Assembly: GCF_022179405.1 (NCBI RefSeq)
Contig: NZ_BPQT01000007.1
Span: 48,880 to 112,879 of the forward strand
Reading direction: 5' to 3'
Source of the DNA: Methylobacterium marchantiae
GTDB lineage: Bacteria > Pseudomonadota > Alphaproteobacteria > Rhizobiales > Beijerinckiaceae
Length of the DNA: 64,000 nt
In this document: in pieces, positions 37,321 through 46,580 of the stretch
How the letters are laid out: each line of letters starts with the position of its first letter
Numbering within the stretch: the stretch's first letter is position 1
The notes under the pieces: model-generated
Seen by the model: only the letters and a program-made list of their open reading frames with translations
Told to the model about the DNA's origin: nothing
Database searches by the model: none
Position numbers and translations under genes: made by a program

Positions 37321-38736
37321 TCAGGCCTCGCCGCGCCACTCGCGGATGTCGACGAAGCGGCCCGCCACGGCGGCGGCGGCGGCCATGGCCGGGGAGACGA
37401 GGTGGGTCCGGCCGCGATGGCCCTGGCGGCCCTCGAAGTTGCGGTTCGAGGTGGAGGCGCAGCGCTCGTTGGGGCTGAGGCGATCGGCATTCATGCCGAG
37501 GCACATGGAACAGCCCGGCTCGCGCCAGTCGAACCCGGCCTCCTTGAGGATGCGGTCGATGCCTTCCGCCTCCGCCTGCGCCTTCACCACGCCGGAGCCC
37601 GGCACCACCATGGCCGAGACCGACGGGTGGACCTTGCGGCCCTCCACCATCTTGGCCACCGCGCGCAGGTCCTCGATCCGCCCGTTGGTGCAGGAGCCGA
37701 TGAAGACCCGGTCGAGGGTGATATCGGTGATCTTGGTGCCCGGGGTGAGGCCCATGTAATCCAGGGCCTTCTCCTTCGACTGGCGCTTGTTCTCGTCGGC
37801 GATGGCGGCCGGGTCCGGCACCGCGCCGGAGATCGAGACCACGTCCTCCGGGCTCGTGCCCCAGCTCACCAGAGGCGGCAGGCTGGCCGCGTCGAGGCGG
37901 ACCTCGCGGTCGAAGAAGGCGCCCTCGTCGGTGGCGAGGCTGTCCCAATAGGCGCGGGCACGCTCGAAGGCCTCGCCCTTGGGAGCCTTGGGGCGGTCCT
38001 TGACGTAGGCGTAGGTGATGGCGTCCGGCGCCACCAGGCCGGCGCGGGCGCCGCCCTCGATCGACATGTTGCAGATCGTCATGCGCCCCTCCATCGAGAG
38101 AGCGCGGATCGCCTCGCCGGCATATTCGATGACGTAGCCGGTGCCGCCGGCGGTGCCGATCTCGCCGATGATGGCGAGGATGATGTCCTTGGCCGTCACG
38201 CCGGGCGGCAGGGTGCCGTCCACGGTGATGCGCATGTTCTTCGCCTTGCGCTGCAGCAGCGTCTGGGTGGCGAGGACGTGCTCCACCTCCGAGGTGCCGA
38301 TGCCGTGGGCGAGCGCCCCGAAGGCGCCGTGCGTCGAGGTGTGGCTGTCGCCGCAGACGATGGTCTGGCCCGGCAGGGTGAAGCCCTGTTCGGGGCCGAT
38401 CACGTGGACGATGCCCTGGCGCCGGTCCAGCGCGTCGTAGAACTCGATGCCGAAATCGCGGACGTTCTCGGCGAGCGCCTCCAGCTGGATGCGGCTCTCC
38501 GGGTCCTCGATGCCGAAGCGGCGGTCCGAGGTCTGGACGTTGTGGTCCACCACCGCCAGCGTCTTCTCCGGATGACGCACGCGACGGCCGGCCACGCGAA
38601 GCCCCTCGAAGGCCTGCGGGCTCGTCACCTCGTGGACGAGGTGACGGTCGATGTAGAGGAGGCTGGTGCCGTCGGGCTCGACATCGACCACGTGGTCGTC
38701 CCAGATCTTGTCGTAGAGGGTGCGCGGGGCAGTCAT
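37321..38736 (-). CDS. leuC: 3-isopropylmalate dehydratase large subunit
   Basis: Aconitase-family 4Fe-4S enzyme of leucine synthesis, acting with LeuD. It is 471 residues. Cluster cysteines are in [15 protein letters not shown] and [11 protein letters not shown]. Substrate motifs include [28 protein letters not shown] and [20 protein letters not shown]. The ATG at 38736 gives the standard start [17 protein letters not shown]. leuD is not adjacent. Confidence 0.96.
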   Translation of the reverse strand: MTAPRTLYDKIWDDHVVDVEPDGTSLLYIDRHLVHEVTSPQAFEGLRVAGRRVRHPEKTLAVVDHNVQTSDRRFGIEDPESRIQLEALAENVRDFGIEFYDALDRRQGIVHVIGPEQGFTLPGQTIVCGDSHTSTHGAFGALAHGIGTSEVEHVLATQTLLQRKAKNMRITVDGTLPPGVTAKDIILAIIGEIGTAGGTGYVIEYAGEAIRALSMEGRMTICNMSIEGGARAGLVAPDAITYAYVKDRPKAPKGEAFERARAYWDSLATDEGAFFDREVRLDAASLPPLVSWGTSPEDVVSISGAVPDPAAIADENKRQSKEKALDYMGLTPGTKITDITLDRVFIGSCTNGRIEDLRAVAKMVEGRKVHPSVSAMVVPGSGVVKAQAEAEGIDRILKEAGFDWREPGCSMCLGMNADRLSPNERCASTSNRNFEGRQGHRGRTHLVSPAMAAAAAVAGRFVDIREWRGEA

Positions 38737-38980
38737 GGCGTGGCTGTTTCGGTTCTCGTCAGTGACGGGGCGATGGGCGGACGTGAGGGTCTCACCCTCT
38801 TTAGTAGTGTTCGAATGGCCCGGTTGGAAGTAGGCGGGCGCACGCGGCGCATCGGGGTCATGACCGGCACCCTCGCGCCGCATGCCGACTCGGGCCGCGC
38901 CCGAAGCTGGACCCTGCCCGGACCGCGGATTAAAGCCGTATCCCGTACCGCCAGTCCCGAGGACGGATACCGAGCGCGAC

Positions 38981-39961
38981 ATGCAGCCTGCCGATCTGTT
39001 GCTCCTGAAGCCGATGCAGCGAAGCGTGATGGACGCGCTCGCCGCCGCTTTCACCCTCCACCGCGCCGACACCGCCCCGGACCTCGACGCATTCTATCGC
39101 GAGATCGGCCCGCGCATCCGCGCCATGGCGACCGGGGCGCAGGCTCCCGTCGACCGGGCGCTGATCGAGCGCCTGCCCCATCTCGAGATCGTGGCGAGTT
39201 TCGGCGTCGGCTACGACACAATCGACGTGACGGCCGCGGCGGAGCGGGGCGTCGTCGTCACCAACACGCCGGACGTGCTCTCCGACGAGGTGGCCGACCT
39301 CGCCCTCGGGCTGCTGCTCGCGACGATCCGCGAGATCCCGCAGGCGGACCGCTACCTGCGCGCCGGGCACTGGCCGACGCGGACCTACCCGCTCACCGCG
39401 ACCCTGCGCGGCCGCCATGTCGGCATTCTCGGCCTCGGCCGGATCGGGCGGGCCATCGCGCACCGCCTCGAAGGCTTCGGCGTCACCCTCTCCTATCACG
39501 GCCGCCGCCGGCAGGAGGACGTGGCCTACGGCTTCCACCCGACCTTGCTGGAGATGGCACAGGCCGTGGACGTCCTCATGATCGTGGCGCCCGGCGGCCC
39601 TGAGACCAACGGGATCGTGAATGCCGAGATCCTCCAAGCCCTCGGGCCGGAGGGCATCGTCGTCAACGTCGCCCGGGGCAGCCTGATCGACGAGCCGGCG
39701 CTGATCGAGGCCCTGCGCTCCGGCACGATCCACGGGGCGGGGCTCGATGTCTTCGCCACCGAACCGCGCGTGCCGGAGGCCTTCCTCGGCCTCGACCGCG
39801 TGGTGCTGCTGCCCCATGTCGGCTCCGGCTCGGTCCATACCCGCGAGGCCATGGGCCGGCTGGTGGTGGACAACCTGCTCTCCTGGTTCTCCGGCCAGGG
39901 GCCGCTGACCCCGGTGCCGGAAACGCCCGTCGGCGGACACAGCGCCGAGGCCGGCCGATGA
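38981..39961 (+). CDS. D-2-hydroxyacid dehydrogenase (hydroxypyruvate/glyoxylate reductase type)
   Basis: 326 residues. The NAD(P)-binding domain has [20 protein letters not shown], then GRRRQEDV as cofactor-specificity residues suggesting NADPH. Catalytic residues are Arg in [13 protein letters not shown], Glu in [11 protein letters not shown], and His in [16 protein letters not shown]. It resembles GhrB-type enzymes of glyoxylate/hydroxypyruvate metabolism. The ATG at 38981 gives the family start; the stop overlaps the next start by 4 bp. Confidence 0.88.
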   Translation: MQPADLLLLKPMQRSVMDALAAAFTLHRADTAPDLDAFYREIGPRIRAMATGAQAPVDRALIERLPHLEIVASFGVGYDTIDVTAAAERGVVVTNTPDVLSDEVADLALGLLLATIREIPQADRYLRAGHWPTRTYPLTATLRGRHVGILGLGRIGRAIAHRLEGFGVTLSYHGRRRQEDVAYGFHPTLLEMAQAVDVLMIVAPGGPETNGIVNAEILQALGPEGIVVNVARGSLIDEPALIEALRSGTIHGAGLDVFATEPRVPEAFLGLDRVVLLPHVGSGSVHTREAMGRLVVDNLLSWFSGQGPLTPVPETPVGGHSAEAGR

Positions 39962-40926
39962 GCCGCCGGGTCGGGCTCCGATCCCGCCTCCTCGCCGGGC
40001 TGATGCTGGTTCCGCTGATAGCTGGCCCGGTCCATGCGCAGGGAACGGCTCAAGGGACGGTGCAGGACGCGCCTTCTCCGGCGGCGCCGGCCGCGCCGGA
40101 AGCCCCGCCGGCTCCGGAGACGCCCCCCGTTCCCGGCATGTCGGAGACGCCCGCCGCGGTCAGCCCGCCGGCTCCCTTCGTCGAGAGCCTGCCCCAGACC
40201 ATCGAAGGCGCTCCGGGCACCTGGGACCTGTCGCGGGACGGCAGCACCCGCCGCTGCGTCATGACCCTCGCGGCCCAGAGTTCCGACAGCGGACGGCGCC
40301 TGTCGTTTCCCGCCGGGTGCCGCCGGGCCCTGCCGATCCTCAACGAGATCGCCGCGTGGCTGTTCGTGGACGGCGCGGTCCGCCTCGTGGACAAGAACGT
40401 GCGGCCGATCCTGCTGTTCAAGGCCCGCGACGACAAGCGCAGCCTCATGGCGCAGACCGAGGGCGGCGATGTCTACAGCCTCGTGCCGCTCCAGATCGCG
40501 GCGATGTCGCCCCCGCCCCCGCCGGGACCGGACGGCCGGGATGCCGCTTACCAGCTCGGCCGGGACGATGCGGCCAGGGCCGGCACGCCCGGCGCCGAGA
40601 CCGCCGGCACCGGCGAGCGGCCGACGGCCGGCATCTACGCCCTCGACCGCTATCGCGAGCAGGATGTCTGCCGCATCGAGTTGAAGCCGGCGGAGGGCGG
40701 GGCCGCCCCCGTGCGGATCCTCGACGGCTGCCGCGACAGCGGCCTGACGACCTTCGATCCGGTCTCGTGGCAGGGCGCTCCGGGCCGGCTCACCCTCGTC
40801 GCGAGGCGGGGGCATGTGGTGGGCCTGGTACCGGCGGGCGAGAACCACTGGCGGCGCGAGCCGGAGGTCGGCACCACCTTCGTCCTGCGTCGGACCGAGG
40901 CCGCGCCGGCGTCCGGTTCCCCCTGA
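39958..40926 (+). CDS. Two-domain AprI/Inh-family protease inhibitor-like protein
   Basis: 322-residue exported protein: a signal peptide to VHAQG, then a Pro/Ala-rich linker (about 28-80), then two AprI-type beta-barrel domains. Domain 1 has GTWDLSRDGSTRRCVMTL and FPAGCRRALPIL. Domain 2 has GIYALDRYREQDVCRIEL and ILDGCRDSGLTTFDPVSW. Each has the single disulfide pair of the family. Inhibitors of this kind block serralysin-type metalloproteases in the periplasm. It overlaps the dehydrogenase gene (ATGA). Confidence 0.75.
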   Translation: MSRRVGLRSRLLAGLMLVPLIAGPVHAQGTAQGTVQDAPSPAAPAAPEAPPAPETPPVPGMSETPAAVSPPAPFVESLPQTIEGAPGTWDLSRDGSTRRCVMTLAAQSSDSGRRLSFPAGCRRALPILNEIAAWLFVDGAVRLVDKNVRPILLFKARDDKRSLMAQTEGGDVYSLVPLQIAAMSPPPPPGPDGRDAAYQLGRDDAARAGTPGAETAGTGERPTAGIYALDRYREQDVCRIELKPAEGGAAPVRILDGCRDSGLTTFDPVSWQGAPGRLTLVARRGHVVGLVPAGENHWRREPEVGTTFVLRRTEAAPASGSP

Positions 40927-40954
40927 CCGCCACGCCTGATAGACCCTGCCGCCG

Positions 40955-41704
40955 ATGCCCCACACCGTCGCCGCCCTCTACCGCTTCGTCTCCCTGCCCG
41001 ACGCCGCCGAACTCCGCGACGCCCTGGAGCGCCGCTGCGCCGAACTCGACATCCTCGGCACGCTCCTGCTGGCGCGGGAAGGGATCAACGGCACCATCGC
41101 TGGCAGCGGGGCCGCCATCGCGGCGCTCCTGTCGGAGATGCGGGACGGCCCCCTCTTCGGCGGTCGCCTGACGGCCCTCGACGTCAAGCTGTCGACGGCG
41201 GACGAGGCGCCGTTCGGCCATCTCAAGGTGCGGCTGAAGCGCGAGATCGTCACCTTCGACGACGGGGCCACCGATGCGGGAGAAGCCGGCATTCCGGTGG
41301 CGCCGGAGGCGTGGAACGCCCTCCTCGACACGCCGGGCCTGCTCCTCCTCGACACCCGCAACGCGTTCGAGGTCACGCTCGGCACGTTCGAGGGCGCCAC
41401 CGACCCGCGCCTGTCGCGGTTCTCGGATTTCCGGGCCTATGTCGATCGCCTCGATCCCGCGGAGCATCCGGCGGTGGCGATGTTCTGCACCGGCGGCATC
41501 CGCTGCGAGAAGGCCGGCGCCTACATGCGCGCGAAGGGGTTCGCCACCGTCCACCATCTCGAAGGCGGAATCCTGCGCTATCTCGAGACCATCCCCGAGG
41601 CCGAGAGCCGCTGGCGCGGCGACTGCTTCGTCTTCGACCACCGCATCGCCCTCGGTCCCGGTCTGGTCGAGCGGCCGGACCACGACCCGGAGACGCTGAG
41701 ATGA
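40955..41704 (+). CDS. trhO: tRNA uridine-34 hydroxylase TrhO (UPF0176, rhodanese domain)
   Basis: 249 residues of the YceA/TrhO family, which makes 5-hydroxyuridine at the tRNA wobble base. An N-terminal acylphosphatase-like domain (LAREGINGTIAG, FGHLKVRLKREIV) is followed by a rhodanese domain. That domain has DTRNAFEVTLGTFEGA and the catalytic Cys in MFCTGGIRCEKAGAYM. HLEGGILRYLE closes the domain. Confidence 0.92.
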   Translation: MPHTVAALYRFVSLPDAAELRDALERRCAELDILGTLLLAREGINGTIAGSGAAIAALLSEMRDGPLFGGRLTALDVKLSTADEAPFGHLKVRLKREIVTFDDGATDAGEAGIPVAPEAWNALLDTPGLLLLDTRNAFEVTLGTFEGATDPRLSRFSDFRAYVDRLDPAEHPAVAMFCTGGIRCEKAGAYMRAKGFATVHHLEGGILRYLETIPEAESRWRGDCFVFDHRIALGPGLVERPDHDPETLR

Positions 41705-41716
41705 GGGGCGCGTGAG

Positions 41717-41950
41717 ATGACCGAACCGGTTCAGACGGAATCCGAAGTGCTTTCCACGCGCATCGACGCCCTGGAGATGCGCCTCACCGAGCAGGACATG
41801 GTCATCGACGACCTCAACGCGACGATCACCGCGCAATGGCGCCAGATCGATGCCCTCACCCGGCACCTTGCCAAGCTGGTGGAGCAGGTCGAGGAGGCCG
41901 GCGCGCGGACCGGCACGGGCGCGCCGGAACCTCCGCCGCCGCATTACTGA
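41717..41950 (+). CDS. slyX: SlyX-family coiled-coil protein
   Basis: 77 residues forming one predicted coiled coil (LSTRIDALEMRLTEQDMVID, DLNATITAQWRQIDALTRHL) and ending in the family's Pro-rich tail PEPPPPHY. Function is unknown in the family. It starts 12 bp after trhO. Confidence 0.88.
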   Translation: MTEPVQTESEVLSTRIDALEMRLTEQDMVIDDLNATITAQWRQIDALTRHLAKLVEQVEEAGARTGTGAPEPPPPHY

Positions 41951-42046
41951 AGCGGCCCGAGAGGGCGACCGGACCGGCGAGGCGCAACCAAGATTTAACG
42001 GCGATCCGCTTAAGGTGAAGGGAAGGTAACGAAACGGGCTCGACCG

Positions 42047-44302
42047 ATGACGATTGTAGCGGACGGGGCCCGGCACGCGAATGTCGGCCGGTCATCCGGA
42101 ACCGCGGCTTTCCTCGCGCTGTTCGTCGCCACGATCTTCCTCTCCGCCCTGCTGCTCTTCGGCGTCCAGCCGATGTTCACCAAGATGGTGCTGCCGGTGC
42201 TGGGCGGCTCGCCCTCGGTCTGGTCGGTGGCGATGGTGTTCTTCCAGGCCCTGCTCCTGGCCGGTTACGCCTACGCCCATGCGCTCGCCCGCTACCTGCC
42301 GCTGCGCATCGCCGCCCCGCTCCACCTCGCGGTCATGGGCTGCGCCCTGGCGGCGCTGCCGATCCAGCTCGCCGCCGGCTGGGGCAAGCCGCCCGCCGAT
42401 GGCGAGGCGGTCTGGCTGCTCGGGCTGTTCCTCGCCTCGGTGGGCCTGCCCTTCTTCGCGCTCTCGGCCAACGGCCCGCTCCTCCAGGCCTGGTTCTCGC
42501 GCTCGAACCACCCGCATGCCCGCGATCCGTATTTCCTCTACGGGGCGTCGAACATCGGCTCCTTCGCCGCCCTGATCGCCTACCCGCTCGCGATCGAGCC
42601 GCTGCTCACCCTGCACGACCAGAGCCGCGCCTGGATGCTGGGCTTCGCCTTCCTGGCCGGGATGATCGCGATCTGCGCCGCCGCAGCCGCGCGCAACGCC
42701 GCTCCCGCGACCCGGACCATCGCCGGCGCCACGGTGGCCCTCCCCTCGGCCCGGCAGGCCTGGCGCCAGCGTCTCGGCTGGATCGCCCTCTCCTTCGTGC
42801 CCTCGGGCCTGCTCGTCTCGGTGACGGCGCATATCTCCACCGACGTGGCGGCGGCTCCCCTCCTCTGGGTGGCGCCGCTCGCCCTGTTCCTGCTGACCTT
42901 CGTCCTCGCCTTCCGCGAGCGGATGGTTCCGTCCCAGACCGTGCTCGCCTGCCTCCAGGTGGTCGGCTCGGCGCTGGCGCTCCTCCCAATCTCGGCGGCA
43001 TTGCCCCTCGCGATCGGACTGGCGCTCCATCTCGGGCTGTTCTTCGTCAACGTCATGATCTGCCACGGCATGCTCTACCGGCGCCGTCCGGACGCAGAGC
43101 GGCTGACGGAATTCTATCTCTGCCTGTCCCTCGGAGGCGTGCTCGGCGGCATCTTCTGCGGGCTCGTGGCACCCCACATCTTCTCCACGGTCCTCGAATA
43201 CCCGATCCTGCTGATGGCGGCCCTGCTGTGCCGGCCGGATGTCTTCGCACCGGATTCCGCGTCCCGGCGCTCGCTTGCGGTGCTGGCGGGCCTGATCGTC
43301 CTCGGGCTCCTGCTCGGCCTGACGATCCTGCCGGGTTCGTGGCTGATCGCCCTCGCCCTCTGCATGATGGGCGCGATGATCGCGTTCTGGCGCAAGCCGC
43401 GGAACGTGGCGCTCCTGGCGCTGGGTCTCGCCCTGCTCACGGCCTTCGTCAGCGGGTCGCTGACCTCCGGCGGCTCGATCCGCTCGTTCTTCGGGGTGCA
43501 CAAGCTCGGAATCTCGGCGGATGGCCGGTTCCGGACCCTCAGTCACGGCACGACCCTGCACGGGGCGATGCGGATCGCCAACGACGACGGCACGCCGTTC
43601 ACGGGCCGGCCCGAACCGGTGACCTACTACACGAAGGAGGGCGGCATGGGCGTCGCGATCGAGGCGGTCCGCTCACGCCGGGGCGGGCATCTCGATTCGG
43701 TGGCGGTGGTCGGGCTCGGGGCCGGCAGCCTCGCCTGCCACGCCAAGGCGACCGAGGACTGGACCTTCCTCGAGATCGATCCGGAGGTCGTGCGCATCGC
43801 CCGGAACCCGGAACTGTTCCGCTTCCTCGGCGCCTGCGCGCCCGATGCCCGGATCGTGCTCGGCGACGCGCGCCTGACCCTGACCGACGAGCCCGGCGGG
43901 AAGAGCCTGATCGTGGTCGACGCGTTCTCGTCGGATTCGATTCCGAGCCATCTGATGACGCGGGAGGCGCTGGCGCTCTACGCCGCGAAGCTCGCACCGG
44001 ATGGCGCCCTCGTCGTCCACATCTCGAACCGGCACCTGGAATTGCGGCACATCCTCGCCCGCGCCGCCGCCGAGCAGGGCCTCGTCACATTCGTCCGCGA
44101 CGGACGACGCCTCGACGCGGTCGACGAGCAGCGGTTCCATCAGCCGTCCATCGTCGTCGCGATGGCCCGCAACGAGAAGGATCTCGGGGCACTCGCCGCA
44201 GGAAGCGACTGGACGCGGATCGCGCCGGACATGAGCCGGCGCCCGTGGAGCGACGATTTCAGCAACATCGTCGAGGCGATGATCGACAGGGCGAGGCGCT
44301 AG
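42047..44302 (+). CDS. Membrane protein fused to a spermidine-synthase-like domain
   Basis: 751 residues. The first ~470 hold about 12-14 hydrophobic helices, starting FLALFVATIFLSALLLFGVQ and PMFTKMVLPVLGGSP, typical of the fused MFS/spermidine synthase family. The C-terminal part is a Rossmann methyltransferase-like fold: VVGLGAGSLACHAK, FLEIDPEVVRIARNP, RIVLGDARLTL and VVDAFSSDSIPSHLMTREAL. The aminopropyl-transfer activity is not assured because polyamine-site residues are not obvious. Start at 42047 after GAAGGTAACG. Confidence 0.85.
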   Translation: MTIVADGARHANVGRSSGTAAFLALFVATIFLSALLLFGVQPMFTKMVLPVLGGSPSVWSVAMVFFQALLLAGYAYAHALARYLPLRIAAPLHLAVMGCALAALPIQLAAGWGKPPADGEAVWLLGLFLASVGLPFFALSANGPLLQAWFSRSNHPHARDPYFLYGASNIGSFAALIAYPLAIEPLLTLHDQSRAWMLGFAFLAGMIAICAAAAARNAAPATRTIAGATVALPSARQAWRQRLGWIALSFVPSGLLVSVTAHISTDVAAAPLLWVAPLALFLLTFVLAFRERMVPSQTVLACLQVVGSALALLPISAALPLAIGLALHLGLFFVNVMICHGMLYRRRPDAERLTEFYLCLSLGGVLGGIFCGLVAPHIFSTVLEYPILLMAALLCRPDVFAPDSASRRSLAVLAGLIVLGLLLGLTILPGSWLIALALCMMGAMIAFWRKPRNVALLALGLALLTAFVSGSLTSGGSIRSFFGVHKLGISADGRFRTLSHGTTLHGAMRIANDDGTPFTGRPEPVTYYTKEGGMGVAIEAVRSRRGGHLDSVAVVGLGAGSLACHAKATEDWTFLEIDPEVVRIARNPELFRFLGACAPDARIVLGDARLTLTDEPGGKSLIVVDAFSSDSIPSHLMTREALALYAAKLAPDGALVVHISNRHLELRHILARAAAEQGLVTFVRDGRRLDAVDEQRFHQPSIVVAMARNEKDLGALAAGSDWTRIAPDMSRRPWSDDFSNIVEAMIDRARR

Positions 44303-44304
44303 CT

Positions 44305-45735
44305 TTACTCCGCCGCCGGCCGATCCAGCCGAAGGAGGCGTGCGGAGCGCGTGCGCAAGGGCCGACGCTCGGGCTCGGCGCCGGTGTGGAGGGAGCGGCG
44401 GGCGTCGCCGATGGCCCCGTGCACGGCGTCGATGGCGAGGATCAGCGCGTTCATCGCGCGGGTGTCGACGTTGCGCTCGCGGGCATGGCGCACGACGTCG
44501 GTGACGAGGTCGTCGGTCTCGCGCACGAGCCCGTCGAGCTGTTCCCTGGTGGTCGCCGAGCGGATGTCCCTCAGGATGTCGAGCAACCGGTCGAGGACCA
44601 CATCCACGCGCTCGCGGCGCTGACGGGCGAGGCGCTGGCCGAGCCAGGCGATGCCCGAACCGATCGTGCCGCCGAAGAAGGCGAGCAGGTAGACGTAATC
44701 CTCGTAGCGCTCGAACAGGGTCTGCTGCTCGCGCTCGAAATAGTCGACCGCGCCCGGATGGTTGGGCAGGCGGGCGCTGGTGGCCGCCACCGTCGTCTCG
44801 AAATCCGGCGCCTTCATCAGGTTGGCGATGGGCGCGCTCGGCGCGAGCTTGGAGCGCCATTCGAACAGGTGCTGCGTGACGGAGGCGACCGAGTACCGGC
44901 TCACGGCACCCCGCGCCATCAGCCGGTAGGAGGCCCCCACCGTCTTCACGTCCTCGTCCGGCCGCTTGGGCCGGCCGCCGAAGGTGCCGGCGGGAATCGT
45001 CGCCGATTGCAGTTCGGGCATGCGCTGGACGATCGCATCGCCGTCCGGCACCGAGACGATGGTGATCTTCTTCTCCGCCGACGCCATTTCCACCGCGCGG
45101 ACGGTGGAGATCGCCGCCTTCGAGGTCGGCGCCGCGATGACGGCGACGGCGTCCACGGTCCCGGCCTGCAGGGCGGCGGTGACCTCGCCGGGCTTGAGGG
45201 AGACGAGGGCGACGTGGCTGGCGGCGGGGACCTGTCCCGCCTCGGGCGGCGGCGCGATGGTGAAATCGTAGAAGCTCAGGAGATTGGTGACGAAGGGCCG
45301 GTCGGCCGCGTGGCGCTCGACGATGCCGAGGCGCTTCTTGGCGAGATCGGGAAAGCTCTCGATCCCGCTCGCCTCGGGCGTCGCGATCAGCAGGGTCTCC
45401 TCGTGGAGGAGCGCCAGGGTCAGGCCGTTATCGGGCAGGAACACATCGGGCCGGACCACGGCGAGATCGGCGCGCCCGGCCTGGAGCGCCGCGGCGCTGT
45501 CGCGGACGTCGTCATAGGTCACGACGTTCAGCCGGACGTCCTCGCGCGCCCGGTGCAGGGCCTGGGCATAGGTTTCGAGCAGTTGCGCCTCGGCCCCGTC
45601 GCGGGGACCGACCGCCACGGTGAGCGCCGTCGGACGCGACAGGTAGACCACGGCGGCCGCGAGCACGGCGAAGCCGAGGCCGAGCACGACGAGGAGCCAT
45701 TCGCGCTTCAGGAGGAATGCCGGCATGACATGCAT
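44305..45735 (-). CDS. TAXI-family TRAP-type solute-binding protein, membrane-anchored
   Basis: About 476 residues. An N-terminal membrane helix (WLLVVLGLGFAVLAAAVVYL) is followed by a periplasmic TAXI binding fold (about 30-300), with PTALTVAVGPRDGAEAQLL and GRADLAVVRPDV. A second membrane helix near 335-355 (VYLLAFFGGTIGSGIAWLG) and a cytoplasmic helical tail follow. The tail is unusual for a simple binding protein. No TRAP permease lies near. Start ATG 45735 or 45726. It converges with the previous gene with a 2-bp gap. Confidence 0.8.
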   Translation of the reverse strand: MHVMPAFLLKREWLLVVLGLGFAVLAAAVVYLSRPTALTVAVGPRDGAEAQLLETYAQALHRAREDVRLNVVTYDDVRDSAAALQAGRADLAVVRPDVFLPDNGLTLALLHEETLLIATPEASGIESFPDLAKKRLGIVERHAADRPFVTNLLSFYDFTIAPPPEAGQVPAASHVALVSLKPGEVTAALQAGTVDAVAVIAAPTSKAAISTVRAVEMASAEKKITIVSVPDGDAIVQRMPELQSATIPAGTFGGRPKRPDEDVKTVGASYRLMARGAVSRYSVASVTQHLFEWRSKLAPSAPIANLMKAPDFETTVAATSARLPNHPGAVDYFEREQQTLFERYEDYVYLLAFFGGTIGSGIAWLGQRLARQRRERVDVVLDRLLDILRDIRSATTREQLDGLVRETDDLVTDVVRHARERNVDTRAMNALILAIDAVHGAIGDARRSLHTGAEPERRPLRTRSARLLRLDRPAAE

Positions 45736-45824
45736 GCGTCCTCTCGGGGTAAGACAGGCAACCGGTTCTCGGTCGAGACGAGGGGCCTCATGATCCTGAA
45801 ACCTGTCCGAAGCGTGATGAACCG

Positions 45825-46457
45825 ATGAGCGCTCGAAACGTTGCGGGGCGGCGTTCCGCATCCTCCTCCAGGGACGACCCCTCGGGAGCGAAGCCTTCCC
45901 AAGCAAAGCCCACGCCGCCGGTGACGGCGACCTATCTGGAGCGGGTCGCCCTGCACTATCTGGAGCGCTACAGCGCCTCGGTGGCGATGCTGCGCCAGGT
46001 TCTGGAGCGGCGCGTCGCCAAAAGGTGCCGGCTTCGGGACGAGGATCCGGCCGCCTTCGCCGAGACGATCGCGACCATCGTGGAGCGCGCCCGCTCGTCC
46101 GGCCTCGTGGACGATGCCCGCTTCACCGCCGCGCGGGCGGCAACCCTGCGCCGGCGCGGCACCTCCGCACGCGGCCTGTCCGCCAAGCTCGCCGCCAAGG
46201 GCGTCGACCGGACGCTGATCGCCGAGACCCTCGAGACCGAGCGCGACAAGGCCGAGGAGGAAGGCACGGATGCCGAAGAGGCGGCGGCGCGCGCCTATGC
46301 CAGGCGCCGCCGGCTCGGCCCGTTCCGGCGCCCCGGCACCCGCGCCGCCCACCGCGACAAGGACATCGCCGCCATGGCGCGGGCCGGATTCTCGTATGGC
46401 TTGGCGAAGACGACGATCGATGCGGATCCGGACGAGGAGGACGGTCTCGACCGGTGA
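45825..46457 (+). CDS. recX: RecX-family regulatory protein
   Basis: 210 residues. The helical repeats of RecX are visible: ATYLERVALHYLERYSASVA, IVERARSSGLVDDARFTAAR and GTSARGLSAKLAAKGVDRTL. RecX caps RecA filaments. It is not next to recA but precedes a radical-SAM/UdgX repair pair, so a damage-response association is possible. The N-terminal ~30 residues are low complexity. Confidence 0.88.
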   Translation: MSARNVAGRRSASSSRDDPSGAKPSQAKPTPPVTATYLERVALHYLERYSASVAMLRQVLERRVAKRCRLRDEDPAAFAETIATIVERARSSGLVDDARFTAARAATLRRRGTSARGLSAKLAAKGVDRTLIAETLETERDKAEEEGTDAEEAAARAYARRRRLGPFRRPGTRAAHRDKDIAAMARAGFSYGLAKTTIDADPDEEDGLDR

Positions 46458-46580
46458 TGGAGGCAAGTCGTGCGACCCCCTCTCGTCGCGTGCGGGAGCG
46501 GAGACACCGCACGCTGCGACATTTCCGACCGGACCCGACAAAAACTTGAACGAAACACGAACGACGCGCATGTCCCTGTC

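Noticed and set aside
43228-45828. 866-codon plus-strand frame
   Set aside because: Out-of-frame shadow crossing the spermidine-synthase fusion and antisense to the TAXI gene.
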